A stretch of DNA of 64,000 nucleotides from Haloarcula laminariae (GCF_025457605.1 NZ_JAMZFY010000001.1:744001-808000); one strand, 5' to 3'; shown: positions 24,858 through 32,653, numbered from the stretch's first letter. Numbers and translations: made by a program. Notes: generated from the letters alone by a model not told the origin.

Positions 24858-26402
24858 GTGCTGACGAAGGAGCTCCTGCGGGTGTCGCGGGCCGGCGGCG
24901 GCTACCACCCGCAGTTCGCCGACGACGGCCACGAGCCCCTCGCCGCCCGGGTACTGGGCGTCTATCAGGGCCACGTCGGGGAGTCCCGCGAGACTCTCGG
25001 GGCGGCGCTCACCGACCTGGAGGGGGAGGCCGAGGACTTCAAGCTCGTCCGGGGGTTCGCGAAGCTCGTCGAACGCGAGGCGACCTTCGAGACGCGCGCG
25101 CCGGTGCCGCCCGAGCGGGCGCGAAAACGGGCGTTCGAAGCCGCCGAAGCGGTCGGCGTCGTCACCGAGAGCGAACGCGAGGTGGCGCTTTCCCGGGCGG
25201 CCGACGGGCTCGGTATCGACGCCGATACGCTCGACGCGTCGCTGTATGCCGACCTAGAGGACCGACAGGTCCTGACTGACGTGGACGCCCGCTGGTCGCC
25301 GGCCGAACTCCTCGCGCAGTACAACCTCTCGCTTGCGCAGACGGCCCTGTTCGACGCCACCGAGGTTCGGGTGCGCTCGTCGGACCCGAAGGCCGTCGTC
25401 TCGGCGGTCAAGCGGCTCCGGCTCATGTACGAGATTCGAAAGACCCCCGAGGGGCGGGAAGTCGTCATCACCGGCCCCGACGCCATCTTCTCGAACACGC
25501 GCCGGTACGGGACCCGCTTCGCCCGCCTGTTGCGGACCGTCGCCGGGACCGGCGAGTGGACGCTCTCGGCGACCATCGACGACCGCGGGACCGAACGGAA
25601 GCTCAGGCTCACCGAAGCGGACGTATCGGTCCCCGGCGTCGACCCCGTCACCGACGTGAGCTACGACAGCGGCGTCGAGGCCGACTTCGCCGCCCGCTTC
25701 TCGTCTCTGGGGCTGGACTGGGAACTGGTCCGCGAGCCCGACCCTCTCGCAGCCGGCGAACACGTCGTCATCCCGGACTTCGCGTTCGACTGGCGGCCGG
25801 GCAGCGACGGCGAGGTCCGCGACACCGCCAGCGGTGCCACCGAGCGCCGAATCTTCTTCGAGGTGATGGGGTTCTGGACGCCCGAGTACGTCCAGAAGAA
25901 ACTGGACCGGCTGGCCGACGTCGACGACGTGACGATGCTCGTCGCCGTCGACGAGAGCCTCGGCGTGGGCGAGGCAATCGAGGCCCGCGACCACCGCGCG
26001 ATTCCGTACTCGGGGACCATCCGCGTGAAAGACATCCGCGACGCCTTGCGGCCCTACGAGGACGAACTGGTCGCCGAGTCCGCCGCCGACCTCCCCGAGG
26101 CACTCCGGCCCGACGCCGACGCCGTGTCGCTGTCGGCGCTGGCGAGCGAGTACGGCGTCAGCGAGGACGCCATCGAGGACAAGTCCTTCCCCGACCACGA
26201 GCGGGTCGGCCGCACCCTGATTCGCCCGGCGGTGCTGGACTCGGTGGCCGACCGAATCGAGCCCGGCATGTCGCTGTCGGCCGTCGAGGCCGTCCTGGAC
26301 GAGTACGGTATCGACGACGACGGGGCCGTCCTCTCGCGGCTGGGCTACCGCATCGAGTGGGACGGCCTGAGCGGCGGGACGGTCCGGGAGCGGTCGGAGT
26401 AA
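24858..26402 (+). CDS. bax1: Bax1-type nuclease (DUF790)
   Basis: A 514-residue protein matching DUF790, the XPB-binding nuclease Bax1 of archaea, which cuts DNA near the junction during nucleotide excision repair. Expected nuclease residues are present: D307 in VIPDFAFDW, E335 in FFEVMGFWTPEYVQKK, and Lys347/348. This D...E...K series fits the PD-(D/E)XK-like active site of the family. The N-terminal helical region (RFTR-like ...FKLVRGFAKLVEREATFE) and YEIRKTPEGREVVITGPDAIFSNTRRYGTRFARLL follow the family order. The start is GTG, VLTKELLRVSR; nothing upstream fits. It is unusual in being 4.6 kb from XPB, with which it normally forms a pair. Confidence 0.88.
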   Translation: MLTKELLRVSRAGGGYHPQFADDGHEPLAARVLGVYQGHVGESRETLGAALTDLEGEAEDFKLVRGFAKLVEREATFETRAPVPPERARKRAFEAAEAVGVVTESEREVALSRAADGLGIDADTLDASLYADLEDRQVLTDVDARWSPAELLAQYNLSLAQTALFDATEVRVRSSDPKAVVSAVKRLRLMYEIRKTPEGREVVITGPDAIFSNTRRYGTRFARLLRTVAGTGEWTLSATIDDRGTERKLRLTEADVSVPGVDPVTDVSYDSGVEADFAARFSSLGLDWELVREPDPLAAGEHVVIPDFAFDWRPGSDGEVRDTASGATERRIFFEVMGFWTPEYVQKKLDRLADVDDVTMLVAVDESLGVGEAIEARDHRAIPYSGTIRVKDIRDALRPYEDELVAESAADLPEALRPDADAVSLSALASEYGVSEDAIEDKSFPDHERVGRTLIRPAVLDSVADRIEPGMSLSAVEAVLDEYGIDDDGAVLSRLGYRIEWDGLSGGTVRERSE

Positions 26403-26497
26403 TCCCGCTCGCCGTCGGTGATAGGCCGGCGTTACCGAGCGGCGTGGGCGCTAACCGGTCCATAGTTAGGCCGCTGTCGGTCCCCGCTTTGGCTGGT

Positions 26498-26707
26498 ATG
26501 AGCGCAGTCAAAATCGTCAAGATTCTGGGTACGTCGACCGAATCCTGGGAGGACGCGGCCCGCGAGGCCGTCGCTGAGGCCGACGAGACCATCGAAGACA
26601 TCCACGGCGTCGAAGTCGAGAGCTGGACGGCCAGCGTCGATGACGGCGGGATAACGGAGTACAAGGCCACCGTCGAGGTCGCCTTCCGCATCCACCGCGA
26701 GCAGTAG
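26498..26707 (+). CDS. Dodecin (flavin-sequestering protein)
   Basis: A 69-residue protein that forms hollow dodecamers storing riboflavin-type flavins and protecting cells from their photochemistry. The helix and three strands are recognisable: KIVKILGTSTESWEDAAREAVAEADETIEDIHGVEVESWTASVDDGGITEYKATVEVAFRIHREQ. The Trp of VESW stands at the flavin-stacking position of haloarchaeal dodecins. The expected glutamine contact is not obvious. TATA-like CATAGTTAG (26461-26469) is near -30. It is monocistronic and convergent with the DUF7122 gene, 10 bp apart. Confidence 0.93.
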   Translation: MSAVKIVKILGTSTESWEDAAREAVAEADETIEDIHGVEVESWTASVDDGGITEYKATVEVAFRIHREQ

Positions 26708-26717
26708 CGGCGAGCGG

Positions 26718-27221
26718 CTACCCGTCTAGCTCCCGCCGCCGACCTTTGGGCACCTGCGAGCGGAGCTCGCCGTAGACGTACAGTCCCACGCCGACGGGCT
26801 CGCGGCGCCCGGCGAGGTCGTGGGTGACGACGAGATACCCCCAGTCGCCGTCCCAGTCGAGCTCCTGGTCGTCGCCGGCGACGAAGGTCTCGGCCTCGCT
26901 CTCGGAGAGGTGGATGACACACTCGCTCGCGTGCTGGCCGAACCGCTGGACCGCTTCGAGCGTCGGCTTCCAGTGTTCCTGGCGCGTCCGCAGAAAGGTC
27001 ATCCCCAGGGCCTCGATGTCGACGGGCGACGGCGGCTCGCCCCGGTAACACCAGAGTTTCCCCTTGCCCCGCTCCCAGAACGTGTGGTCCGCGAACGTCT
27101 CGGGCGGGACGCCGAAGCGCTCGTCCCAGAACGCCAGCACTTCCTCGCGGGTCGCCCGCTCGGCCTCGTCGCGCTCGGCCTCGGTCGCGGGCAACCGGGT
27201 GAACTTCGTGCTGTCGTTCAT
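26718..27221 (-). CDS. DUF7122-type partner of RNA methyltransferase (PUA-like?)
   Basis: A 167-residue soluble protein. The sequence AFWDERFGVPPETFADHTFWERGKGKLWCYRGEPPSPVDIEALGMTFLRTRQEHWKPTLEAVQRFG shares features with the domain found at the end of larger NOL1/NOP2 proteins, which in other organisms is fused to the methyltransferase and binds RNA. Here it is a separate gene whose start (ATG 27219-27221) overlaps the TGA of the methyltransferase gene by 4 nt, so it is surely co-translated. I infer that it supplies RNA binding to that enzyme. DUF number from memory. Confidence 0.7.
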   Translation of the reverse strand: MNDSTKFTRLPATEAERDEAERATREEVLAFWDERFGVPPETFADHTFWERGKGKLWCYRGEPPSPVDIEALGMTFLRTRQEHWKPTLEAVQRFGQHASECVIHLSESEAETFVAGDDQELDWDGDWGYLVVTHDLAGRREPVGVGLYVYGELRSQVPKGRRRELDG

Positions 27222-28126
27222 GCGCCGACCTCCAGCTTCGCACAGAAGAACCCGCCCGTGTCGTTGAAGTGCGGGTAGATGCGCTTTGCCTTCCGGACGC
27301 TCGGGTCGAACTCCGAACCCTGCCACTCGGTGACGCCCTCGCGGTGGTCGAGGCCCAGCTCGAACGCGACCAGTTCGCAGTCCTCCTCGGCGAGGACGTG
27401 GTCCAGGACGGCCTCGTTCTCCTCGGGGGCGAACGTACACGTCGAGTAGACGACCGTGCCGCCGGCCTTCGTGGCCTGCACCGCGCGTTCGAGGATGTCC
27501 TTCTGCACGCCGGAGATGCCCCGGACGTGGGACATCGACCACTCCTCGAAGGCGTCGGGGTTCTTCCGGATGGTCCCCTCACAGGAGCAGGGCACGTCGA
27601 CCAGCGCGCGGTCGTACTCGGCCCCGCCGAAGGGCTTGAGCGTGTGGTTCCGTGCGTCCTCGTGGGTGACGGCGATGTTCGTCGCGCCCAGGCGCTCGGT
27701 GTTGGTCCGCAGCGCCGAGATGCGTCCGAGGTTGGTGTCGGTCGCGACCACCTCGCCGCGGTCGTCCAGCAGCGCGGCCAGCTGGGTCGCCTTGCTTCCC
27801 GGCGCGGCGCAGGCGTCCCACACCCGCTCGCCGGGCTCAGGGGCGAGGACGCTCGCCGGCACCGCCGACACCTCCTCCTGCCCGTGAATCCAGCCGTGGA
27901 AGTACGGCCAGTTCGCCCCCGGCGAAGAGTCGGGCAGGACGAACAGCTCGTCGTGCCAGTCGACCGGCTCGTAGGCGACGCCGGCCTCGTCCAGGGCCGT
28001 CCTGACGTCCTCGACGGTGGCCTTGATGGTGTTGACCCGAATCGCCGAGGGGAGGGGCCGCTCGCAGGCCGCCCGGAACGCCTCGAAGTCGTCGACGATG
28101 GGTCGGTACCGCTCCGGTGGTTCCAT
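27218..28126 (-). CDS. NOL1/NOP2/Sun-family RNA (cytosine-5) methyltransferase
   Basis: A 302-residue S-adenosylmethionine-dependent enzyme making m5C in rRNA or tRNA. SAM motif I is DACAAPGSK (104-112). The two active-site cysteines are in place: C180 in DVPCSCEGT (motif IV) and C230 in VYSTCTFAPEENE (motif VI). LPSAIRVNTIKAT at the N-terminus is the family's RNA-binding opening. It lacks the C-terminal PUA-like domain of larger relatives, which the overlapping DUF7122 gene may provide. It is the first gene of the two-gene operon, divergent from the PAC2 gene across repeat A3. Confidence 0.93.
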   Translation of the reverse strand: MEPPERYRPIVDDFEAFRAACERPLPSAIRVNTIKATVEDVRTALDEAGVAYEPVDWHDELFVLPDSSPGANWPYFHGWIHGQEEVSAVPASVLAPEPGERVWDACAAPGSKATQLAALLDDRGEVVATDTNLGRISALRTNTERLGATNIAVTHEDARNHTLKPFGGAEYDRALVDVPCSCEGTIRKNPDAFEEWSMSHVRGISGVQKDILERAVQATKAGGTVVYSTCTFAPEENEAVLDHVLAEEDCELVAFELGLDHREGVTEWQGSEFDPSVRKAKRIYPHFNDTGGFFCAKLEVGA

Positions 28127-28216
28127 TGAAACGGGGTTTGCGAGGGGGGCGCTTGTGCGTTTCGAAGCTCGGAACAGACGTGAGCGGTACCAACGGCAAC
28201 CCGTGCCGTTTGACCC

Positions 28217-28472
28217 GCCAGAAAGTCCCGACCCGTTCGACTCGGGGGGCTCGCTGCGCGCCTCGCTCGTACCACTCGCTCGGTGCTTACGTCGCCCGCC
28301 TTCGCCGAACGGGTCGCCCCTTTCACTCCCGCCCAGCGCTGTTTGGCTAACCGGCTACGGGCGGACTGAAAGGGGCGAGCGGCTACGGGAACCCCGACGA
28401 AGTAAGTACCGCAGGCCGGAGGCCGAGGAGCACAACGAGTCGTGGGACCGTAGCCGCTCGGGGCTTTCTGGC
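28217..28472. repeat. Family A dyad element, copy A3 (four-way-junction fold)
   Basis: It occupies most of the 439-bp gap 28127-28565 between the divergent methyltransferase and PAC2 genes. The outer stem pairs 28217-28229 (GCCAGAAAGTCCC) with 28460-28472, with one G-T-type wobble. Arm 1 pairs 28229-28239 with 28306-28316. The central arm pairs 28317-28334 with 28359-28375, near perfect. Arm 3 pairs 28377-28388 (GAGCGGCTACGG) with 28448-28459. Arm 3 is identical to arm 1 of copy A2, while arm 1 differs from both. The ends are 90 and 93 bp from the two gene starts. No coding frame is convincing. Confidence 0.85.
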
Positions 28473-28565
28473 GGTACACGTTCGTGGTACTGTTCCCGGC
28501 ACCAGCGGTGCCTACGTCTGCTAGCAGCCCTGCCTTTGAAGCGGCCAGCCGACCACAATCAGCGT

Positions 28566-29300
28566 ATGGCACACGTAGAGATACACCGCGACGACATCGA
28601 ACTCGACGCGCCGACGCTCGTCGAGGGGTTGCCCGGGGTCGGCCTCGTCGGCAAGCTGGCGGCCGACCACCTGGTCGAAGAGTACGACATGGTCCACTAC
28701 GGGACCGCCCGGTGTGACGGGCTGCCCGAAATCGCCGTCTACAGCGAAGGGGACCCGGACGTTCGGGGCCCGGTGCGGCTCTATGCCGACGCCGAGCGGG
28801 ACCTGCTGGTGCTCAAGAGCGACGCGCCGGTCTCGCCGGAAGCCGCCGAGGCGTTTGCCGGCTGTATCGTCGAGTGGTTCGAGCACGACGACGTGATGCC
28901 GGTCTTCCTCAGCGGCATGCCGTCCGAGCGCGAGGAGGCGCCGTCGCTGTACGGCATCGCGACGGGCGACGGGGCGGCGCTGCTCTCCGAGGTCGACGTG
29001 GCGACGCCCACCGAATCGGGCGCGATAACCGGACCGACCGGCGCGCTCGTCCACGAGGCCCAGCGGGTGGGACTGACCAGCGTCGGCCTCGTGGTCGAGG
29101 CGGACCCGCAGTTCCCGGACCCCGAAGCCGCGGGCGCCTTGCTGGATACCGGCATCGCTCCCCTCGCGGGAATCGAGGTCGACACCGCGACGCTGGCCGA
29201 GCAGGCCGAGGAGATACGACAGACGAAGGCCCGGCTGGCCCAGCAGATGCAACAGGGCGGCGAGGAGTCGACGAGCGCGCGCCCGCTGGGGTTCCAGTGA
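28566..29300 (+). CDS. PAC2-family proteasome assembly chaperone-like protein
   Basis: A 244-residue soluble protein of the PAC2/PbaB-like family. The signature near the N-terminus is APTLVEGLPGVGLVGKLAADHLVEEYDM. The middle FLSGMPSEREEAPSLYGIATGD and GAITGPTGALVHEAQRVGLTSVGLVVEADPQFPDPEAAGALLDTGI continue the fold. The C-terminal helix (TLAEQAEEIRQTKARLAQQMQQ) is a likely coiled coil. Archaeal homologues bind the proteasome or its assembly intermediates, but no proteasome gene is nearby. The gene overlaps sppA by the shared A of TGATG, indicating an operon. Confidence 0.87.
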   Translation: MAHVEIHRDDIELDAPTLVEGLPGVGLVGKLAADHLVEEYDMVHYGTARCDGLPEIAVYSEGDPDVRGPVRLYADAERDLLVLKSDAPVSPEAAEAFAGCIVEWFEHDDVMPVFLSGMPSEREEAPSLYGIATGDGAALLSEVDVATPTESGAITGPTGALVHEAQRVGLTSVGLVVEADPQFPDPEAAGALLDTGIAPLAGIEVDTATLAEQAEEIRQTKARLAQQMQQGGEESTSARPLGFQ

Positions 29301-30298
29301 TGGTCGACGCCGATTCGCTAGTCCGGCTGGGCCTCGTCCTCCTGGGGACGCTCGTCGCCGTCGTCGCCGGCGCGCTGGTCTTCGTCGTCTTCCCCGCCAC
29401 GCTCACCGACCTGCTGGGCGTCCTGTTCGTCCTCGTGGCGGCGCTGGCCGGCGCCCGCATCGCGAGCAACGTCGCGGGCTCGCTCGTGCCGAGCCACAAC
29501 GTCGCGGAGGTCGCCGTCGAGGGGCCGATAACGCGGGACGGCGGCGGTGGCGGTATCGCCAGCCCGCCGACCAGCCCCGGCGCGGACGACATCGTCGAGC
29601 AGATAGAGCGCGCCGACGACGACCACGGCGCCGACGCGCTCCTGCTGAAGCTCAACACGCCGGGCGGGCAAATCGTCCCCAGCGAGGACATCCGGCTGGC
29701 CGCCGAGTCCTTCGACGGGCCGACGGTCGCCTACGCCACGGACGTCTGTGCCAGCGGCGGCTACGACATCGCCGCCGGCTGTGACGAGCTGTGGGCCCGC
29801 GAGGGGTCCATCGTCGGCTCCATCGGCGTCATCGGCTCGCGGGTCAACGCCAAGGAGCTCGCCGACCGGGTAGGGCTGTCCTACGAGCGACTCGCCGCCG
29901 GCGAGTACAAGGACGCGGGGACGCCCCTGAAGGAGTTCGAGGAGGACGAACGCGAGTACCTCCAGGGGCTCATCGACGACTACTACGACCAGTTCGTCGA
30001 GACCGTCGCCGAGGGCCGGGAGCTGGACGAGGCCGAGGTCCGGGAGACGGAGGCCCGCGTGTTCCTCGGCGCGGAAGCCAACGAGATGGGGCTGGTCGAC
30101 GACATCGGGACCCGCGAGGACGTCGAGGGCCGCCTCCAGTCCCAGCTGGGCGAGCCGGTCACCGTCGCCGAGTTCGAGCCCCAGCGGGGGCTCCGGTCGA
30201 AGCTCCGCGGCGGCGCCCAGGCCGTCGCGTTCTCGCTCGGGGCCGGCCTCACGAGCGCCTTCCAGGGCGACGTCGACGGGCTCTCGTTCCGACAGTAA
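29300..30298 (+). CDS. sppA: Signal peptide peptidase A-like membrane protease (S49)
   Basis: A 332-residue serine protease of the SppA/ClpP-crotonase fold. Two hydrophobic helices (residues about 8-30 and 36-58) anchor the N-terminus. The catalytic dyad is visible: S152 in DVCASGGYDIAAGCDELWAREGSIVGSIGVIG, and K204 in AAGEYKDAGTPLKEF. LLLKLNTPGGQIVPSEDI supplies the oxyanion region. It would cleave membrane-spanning peptides or signal peptide remnants, with the active domain on the outside by family knowledge. Its ATG overlaps the PAC2 stop (TGATG), so translation is coupled. A hairpin and T-run follow at 30301-30348. Confidence 0.9.
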   Translation: MVDADSLVRLGLVLLGTLVAVVAGALVFVVFPATLTDLLGVLFVLVAALAGARIASNVAGSLVPSHNVAEVAVEGPITRDGGGGGIASPPTSPGADDIVEQIERADDDHGADALLLKLNTPGGQIVPSEDIRLAAESFDGPTVAYATDVCASGGYDIAAGCDELWAREGSIVGSIGVIGSRVNAKELADRVGLSYERLAAGEYKDAGTPLKEFEEDEREYLQGLIDDYYDQFVETVAEGRELDEAEVRETEARVFLGAEANEMGLVDDIGTREDVEGRLQSQLGEPVTVAEFEPQRGLRSKLRGGAQAVAFSLGAGLTSAFQGDVDGLSFRQ

Positions 30299-30300
30299 GC

Positions 30301-30348
30301 GCGGCCTGTCTGTGCGTGAGAGACACGCACGGGCCGCGAGGGTTTTTT
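30301..30348 (+). terminator. Hairpin plus T-run after sppA, also promoter of the next gene
   Basis: Just past the sppA stop, GCGGCC (30301-30306) pairs with GGCCGC (30332-30337), and inside it GTGCGT (30312-30317) pairs with ACGCAC (30325-30330). T6 follows at 30343-30348. This has the form of an intrinsic terminator, rare in haloarchaea where a T-run alone often suffices. The T-run continues as TTTTTTATC, which lies 24-31 nt before the GTG of the DUF373 gene and fits its TATA box. Confidence 0.5.
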
Positions 30349-30373
30349 ATCTCACGCCCGTTTCTGGAACACT

Positions 30374-31498
30374 GTGACAACGCTGGTGGTGTGTATCGAC
30401 CGGGACAGCCCTGTGGCAGACAGGTGTCCGGTCGTGGGGCGGGCGGCCGTCGAGTCGACGATAACGGAGACCGGCGTTATCGACCCCGAGGACAGCCGCA
30501 TCAACTGCCTGCTGGAGGGGCTGCGCGTGGCCGACGACCTCGAAGCGGAGGGCGACGACACCGTCGTGGCGGTCCTCGGCGGCGGCGGCGACGCCGTCGG
30601 GAGCGACCGCGAGATAGCCCGCCAGACCGAGTCGCTGGTCACGCAGTACGACCCGGAGTCGGCGGTCGTCGTCGTCGACAGCGCCGACGACGAGCGGCTG
30701 GTCCCCATCATCGAGAGCCGCGTCCGCGTCGACGCCGTCGACCGCGTCGTCGTCCGCCAGGCCCGGGACATCGAGTCCACCTACTACCTGCTCAAACAGT
30801 TCCTCGCCGACGAGGAGCTGCGGCGCACGGTGCTCGTCCCCGTCGGCATCGCGCTGCTCGCCTTGCCGCTCCTGCTCCAGTTCGTCGCCCCCACCACCGC
30901 GCTCGGCGCCATCGCGGCCGCCCTGGGCGTGTTTCTCATCTACAAGGGGCTTGGCATCGACGACTACCTCGCCCGGCTGCCGGGCCAGATACGCGAGGCG
31001 CTGTACTCGGGTCAGGTGTCGCTGGTGACCTACGTCGTCGCCGGGGGGCTCTCCATCGTCGGTATCTTCGCCGGCGCGCTGGAGATATCGCCGCCCGGCT
31101 CGACCGGCCCCTTCATCCTCGCGAACCAGTTCCTCTTCGAGTCCGTCCCGTGGCTGACCGCGGCGGCGCTCGCGGCCTCGCTGGGGCGGCTGCTCGACGA
31201 GCTCCTCCAGCGGGAGGGCATCCGCAGCGCTTACGTGAACCTCCCCTTCGGCGCGGTTGCGGTCGGCCTTGTGGTCCGTGGCTTCTCGGCGTATTTCCTC
31301 GAACGGGCGGGCATGTTCGGCCCTCTCCGGGTCCCCCCGATGGACTTCGGCATCGTCGAGGTCAACGGCTTCGCGATGGACCTCGGGACCCGGCTGGCGA
31401 CGTTCATCCTCGCCGGCATCCTCGTGGCCGTCGTCGGCGTCCGCGTCGCGGCCTACGTCAGCGAGAACGACATCGAGGCCGACCTCGTCGAGCAGTGA
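30374..31498 (+). CDS. DUF373-family membrane protein
   Basis: A 374-residue protein of a family found across archaea. The N-terminal soluble domain (1-150) has a Rossmann-like feel (TTLVVCIDRDSPVADR, DTVVAVLGGGGDAVGSDREIARQTESLV, SAVVVVDSADDERLVPIIESR). The rest holds about six or seven transmembrane helices (from about 152). The role is unknown, perhaps channel- or sensor-like. The GTG start at 30374 is fixed by the TATA-like box 24-31 nt upstream and by the beginning of homology. It stands between sppA and dph6 on the same strand, but with its own promoter. Confidence 0.85.
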   Translation: MTTLVVCIDRDSPVADRCPVVGRAAVESTITETGVIDPEDSRINCLLEGLRVADDLEAEGDDTVVAVLGGGGDAVGSDREIARQTESLVTQYDPESAVVVVDSADDERLVPIIESRVRVDAVDRVVVRQARDIESTYYLLKQFLADEELRRTVLVPVGIALLALPLLLQFVAPTTALGAIAAALGVFLIYKGLGIDDYLARLPGQIREALYSGQVSLVTYVVAGGLSIVGIFAGALEISPPGSTGPFILANQFLFESVPWLTAAALAASLGRLLDELLQREGIRSAYVNLPFGAVAVGLVVRGFSAYFLERAGMFGPLRVPPMDFGIVEVNGFAMDLGTRLATFILAGILVAVVGVRVAAYVSENDIEADLVEQ

Positions 31499-31561
31499 CG
31501 TCTTCGGGACGCCACGCCGCGAACAGACAGCGATTTACCCGCGGCCCGGCTACCCGCTTCC

Positions 31562-32275
31562 ATGACTGACGGCGTGTGGGTGTCGCTGTTCTCCGGCGGG
31601 AAAGACTCCTCGTGGGCGCTGTATCGCGCGCTCGAGAACGACTACCCCGTCGAGCGGCTGGTGACGGTCCACCCGGAGGGCGACTCGTACATGTACCACG
31701 TCCCGGCGACGCGGCTCGCGTCGCTGGCCGCCGAGAGCATCGGCATCGACCTCGTGGAGGTCGAGCCCGACGACTTCGGCGCCGACGACGTCCCCGACTC
31801 GGGCCAGCAGGGCGACGAAGAACTCGAACCGCTGGAGGCCGCGCTGCGCGAGATAGACGCCGAAGTCGGCGTCGCCGGCGTCACCGCCGGCGCCGTCGAG
31901 AGCGAGTACCAGACCAGCCGCATCGAGGCGATGGCCGAGCGCCTCGAAGCGAACCTCTTCGCCCCGCTGTGGCAGGAGAACCCGCGGGACCTCGCCGACG
32001 CGATGCTCGACGCCGGCTTCGAGATTCGAATCATCCGCGTGGCCGCCTACGGCCTCGACGAGTCCTGGCTCGGGCGCACGCTCGATTCCGATGCGCTGGA
32101 CGAACTTGAGGCCCTCAACGAGGAGTACGGCGTCCACATCCTCGGGGAGGGCGGGGAGTTCGAGACGCTGGTGACCGACGGCCCCCACATGGACCGGCGC
32201 ATCGAACTGGAGTACTCGACGGAGTGGGATGGAACGCGGGGGACCATCGTGGTCGAGGACGCCTGGCTGGAGTAG
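31562..32275 (+). CDS. dph6: Diphthine--ammonia ligase-like ATP-binding protein
   Basis: A 237-residue PP-loop ATPase. It would perform the last step of diphthamide synthesis on the histidine of translation elongation factor 2, amidating diphthine with ammonia and ATP. The PP-loop SGGKDSS is at residues 11-17. Family-specific segments follow: MYHVPATRLASLAAESIG, AEVGVAGVTAGAVESEYQTSRIEAMAERLEANLFAPLWQENPRDLA, and a closing EYGVHILGEGGEFETLVTDGP. Length and order are standard for the archaeal single-domain form. It is followed by the convergent-gene gap holding repeat B2. Confidence 0.9.
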   Translation: MTDGVWVSLFSGGKDSSWALYRALENDYPVERLVTVHPEGDSYMYHVPATRLASLAAESIGIDLVEVEPDDFGADDVPDSGQQGDEELEPLEAALREIDAEVGVAGVTAGAVESEYQTSRIEAMAERLEANLFAPLWQENPRDLADAMLDAGFEIRIIRVAAYGLDESWLGRTLDSDALDELEALNEEYGVHILGEGGEFETLVTDGPHMDRRIELEYSTEWDGTRGTIVVEDAWLE

Positions 32276-32319
32276 CTCGACCGTCGCTCCTGTACCGCCA
32301 TCGGGGCCCACGAGCAGGT

Positions 32320-32466
32320 GTGTCCCACAGCCACGTCTTCGAGGACGGAGCGGAGTACGAATCGCCGGCGGCGACCACCGACGTGGCGACGACGAGCGTC
32401 CCCGTCGGGACCGGCGTCGCACTCGCCGGTACACTCGCTGAGAGTCTGTTCGGCCCGGCCAGCTAA
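32320..32466 (+). CDS. Possible 48-residue protein next to repeat B2
   Basis: A GTG frame reading SHSHVFEDGAEYESPAATTD..., ending LAESLFGPAS with a TAA at 32464-32466. Third positions are mostly G/C and the composition is acidic with a hydrophobic middle (PVGTGVALAGTLAE), so coding is possible. There is no homologue I recognise and no clear promoter. It lies in the 44 bp to 190 bp after dph6, before the B2 element. It could also be remnant DNA. Confidence 0.3.
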   Translation: MSHSHVFEDGAEYESPAATTDVATTSVPVGTGVALAGTLAESLFGPAS

Positions 32467-32653
32467 CGGGCCGAGCGCGGCCTCCGGGCCGCGCTGACGG
32501 GGAAGGGCAGGCCGTCGCGGTGAAACATACCGCTCGCCAGCGGCGAGCGGTTTCCCCGGAACCGAACACAGTGAGATTCCAGCCTTTTTAGCGTAGATCT
32601 TTGCTGCGAGAGGTTCGCGCGGAGCGCGAACCCGAGCGGGAAAAAGGTACTAC
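32467..32653. repeat. Family B dyad element, half copy B2
   Basis: It fills the rest of the gap between the convergent dph6 (ends 32275) and nucleotidyltransferase (ends 32650) genes; 32276-32319 holds nothing seen. Its right part matches B1 read in reverse: core CGGGGAAGGGCAGG (32498-32511), the hairpin ACCGCTCGCC...GGCGAGCGGT (about 32531-32552), TTTTTAGCGTAGATCTTTGC (32585-32604), a G/C hairpin (GTTCGCGC/GCGCGAAC), and end AAAAAGGTACTAC (32641-32653). The left GTAGTACC end and the second 22-bp arm are missing. A strong GCGCGGCC/GGCCGCGC hairpin (32475-32494) starts it. The TAG stop of the minus gene lies in the right end. Confidence 0.75.

Noticed and set aside
26158-28572. 804-codon minus-strand frame across several genes
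   Set aside because: Covers bax1, dodecin and the methyltransferase in the wrong frame; Arg/Ser/Pro composition without domain.
29791-31569. 592-codon plus-strand frame
   Set aside because: Alternative frame of sppA and the DUF373 gene; composition is Arg-rich and non-coding in type.
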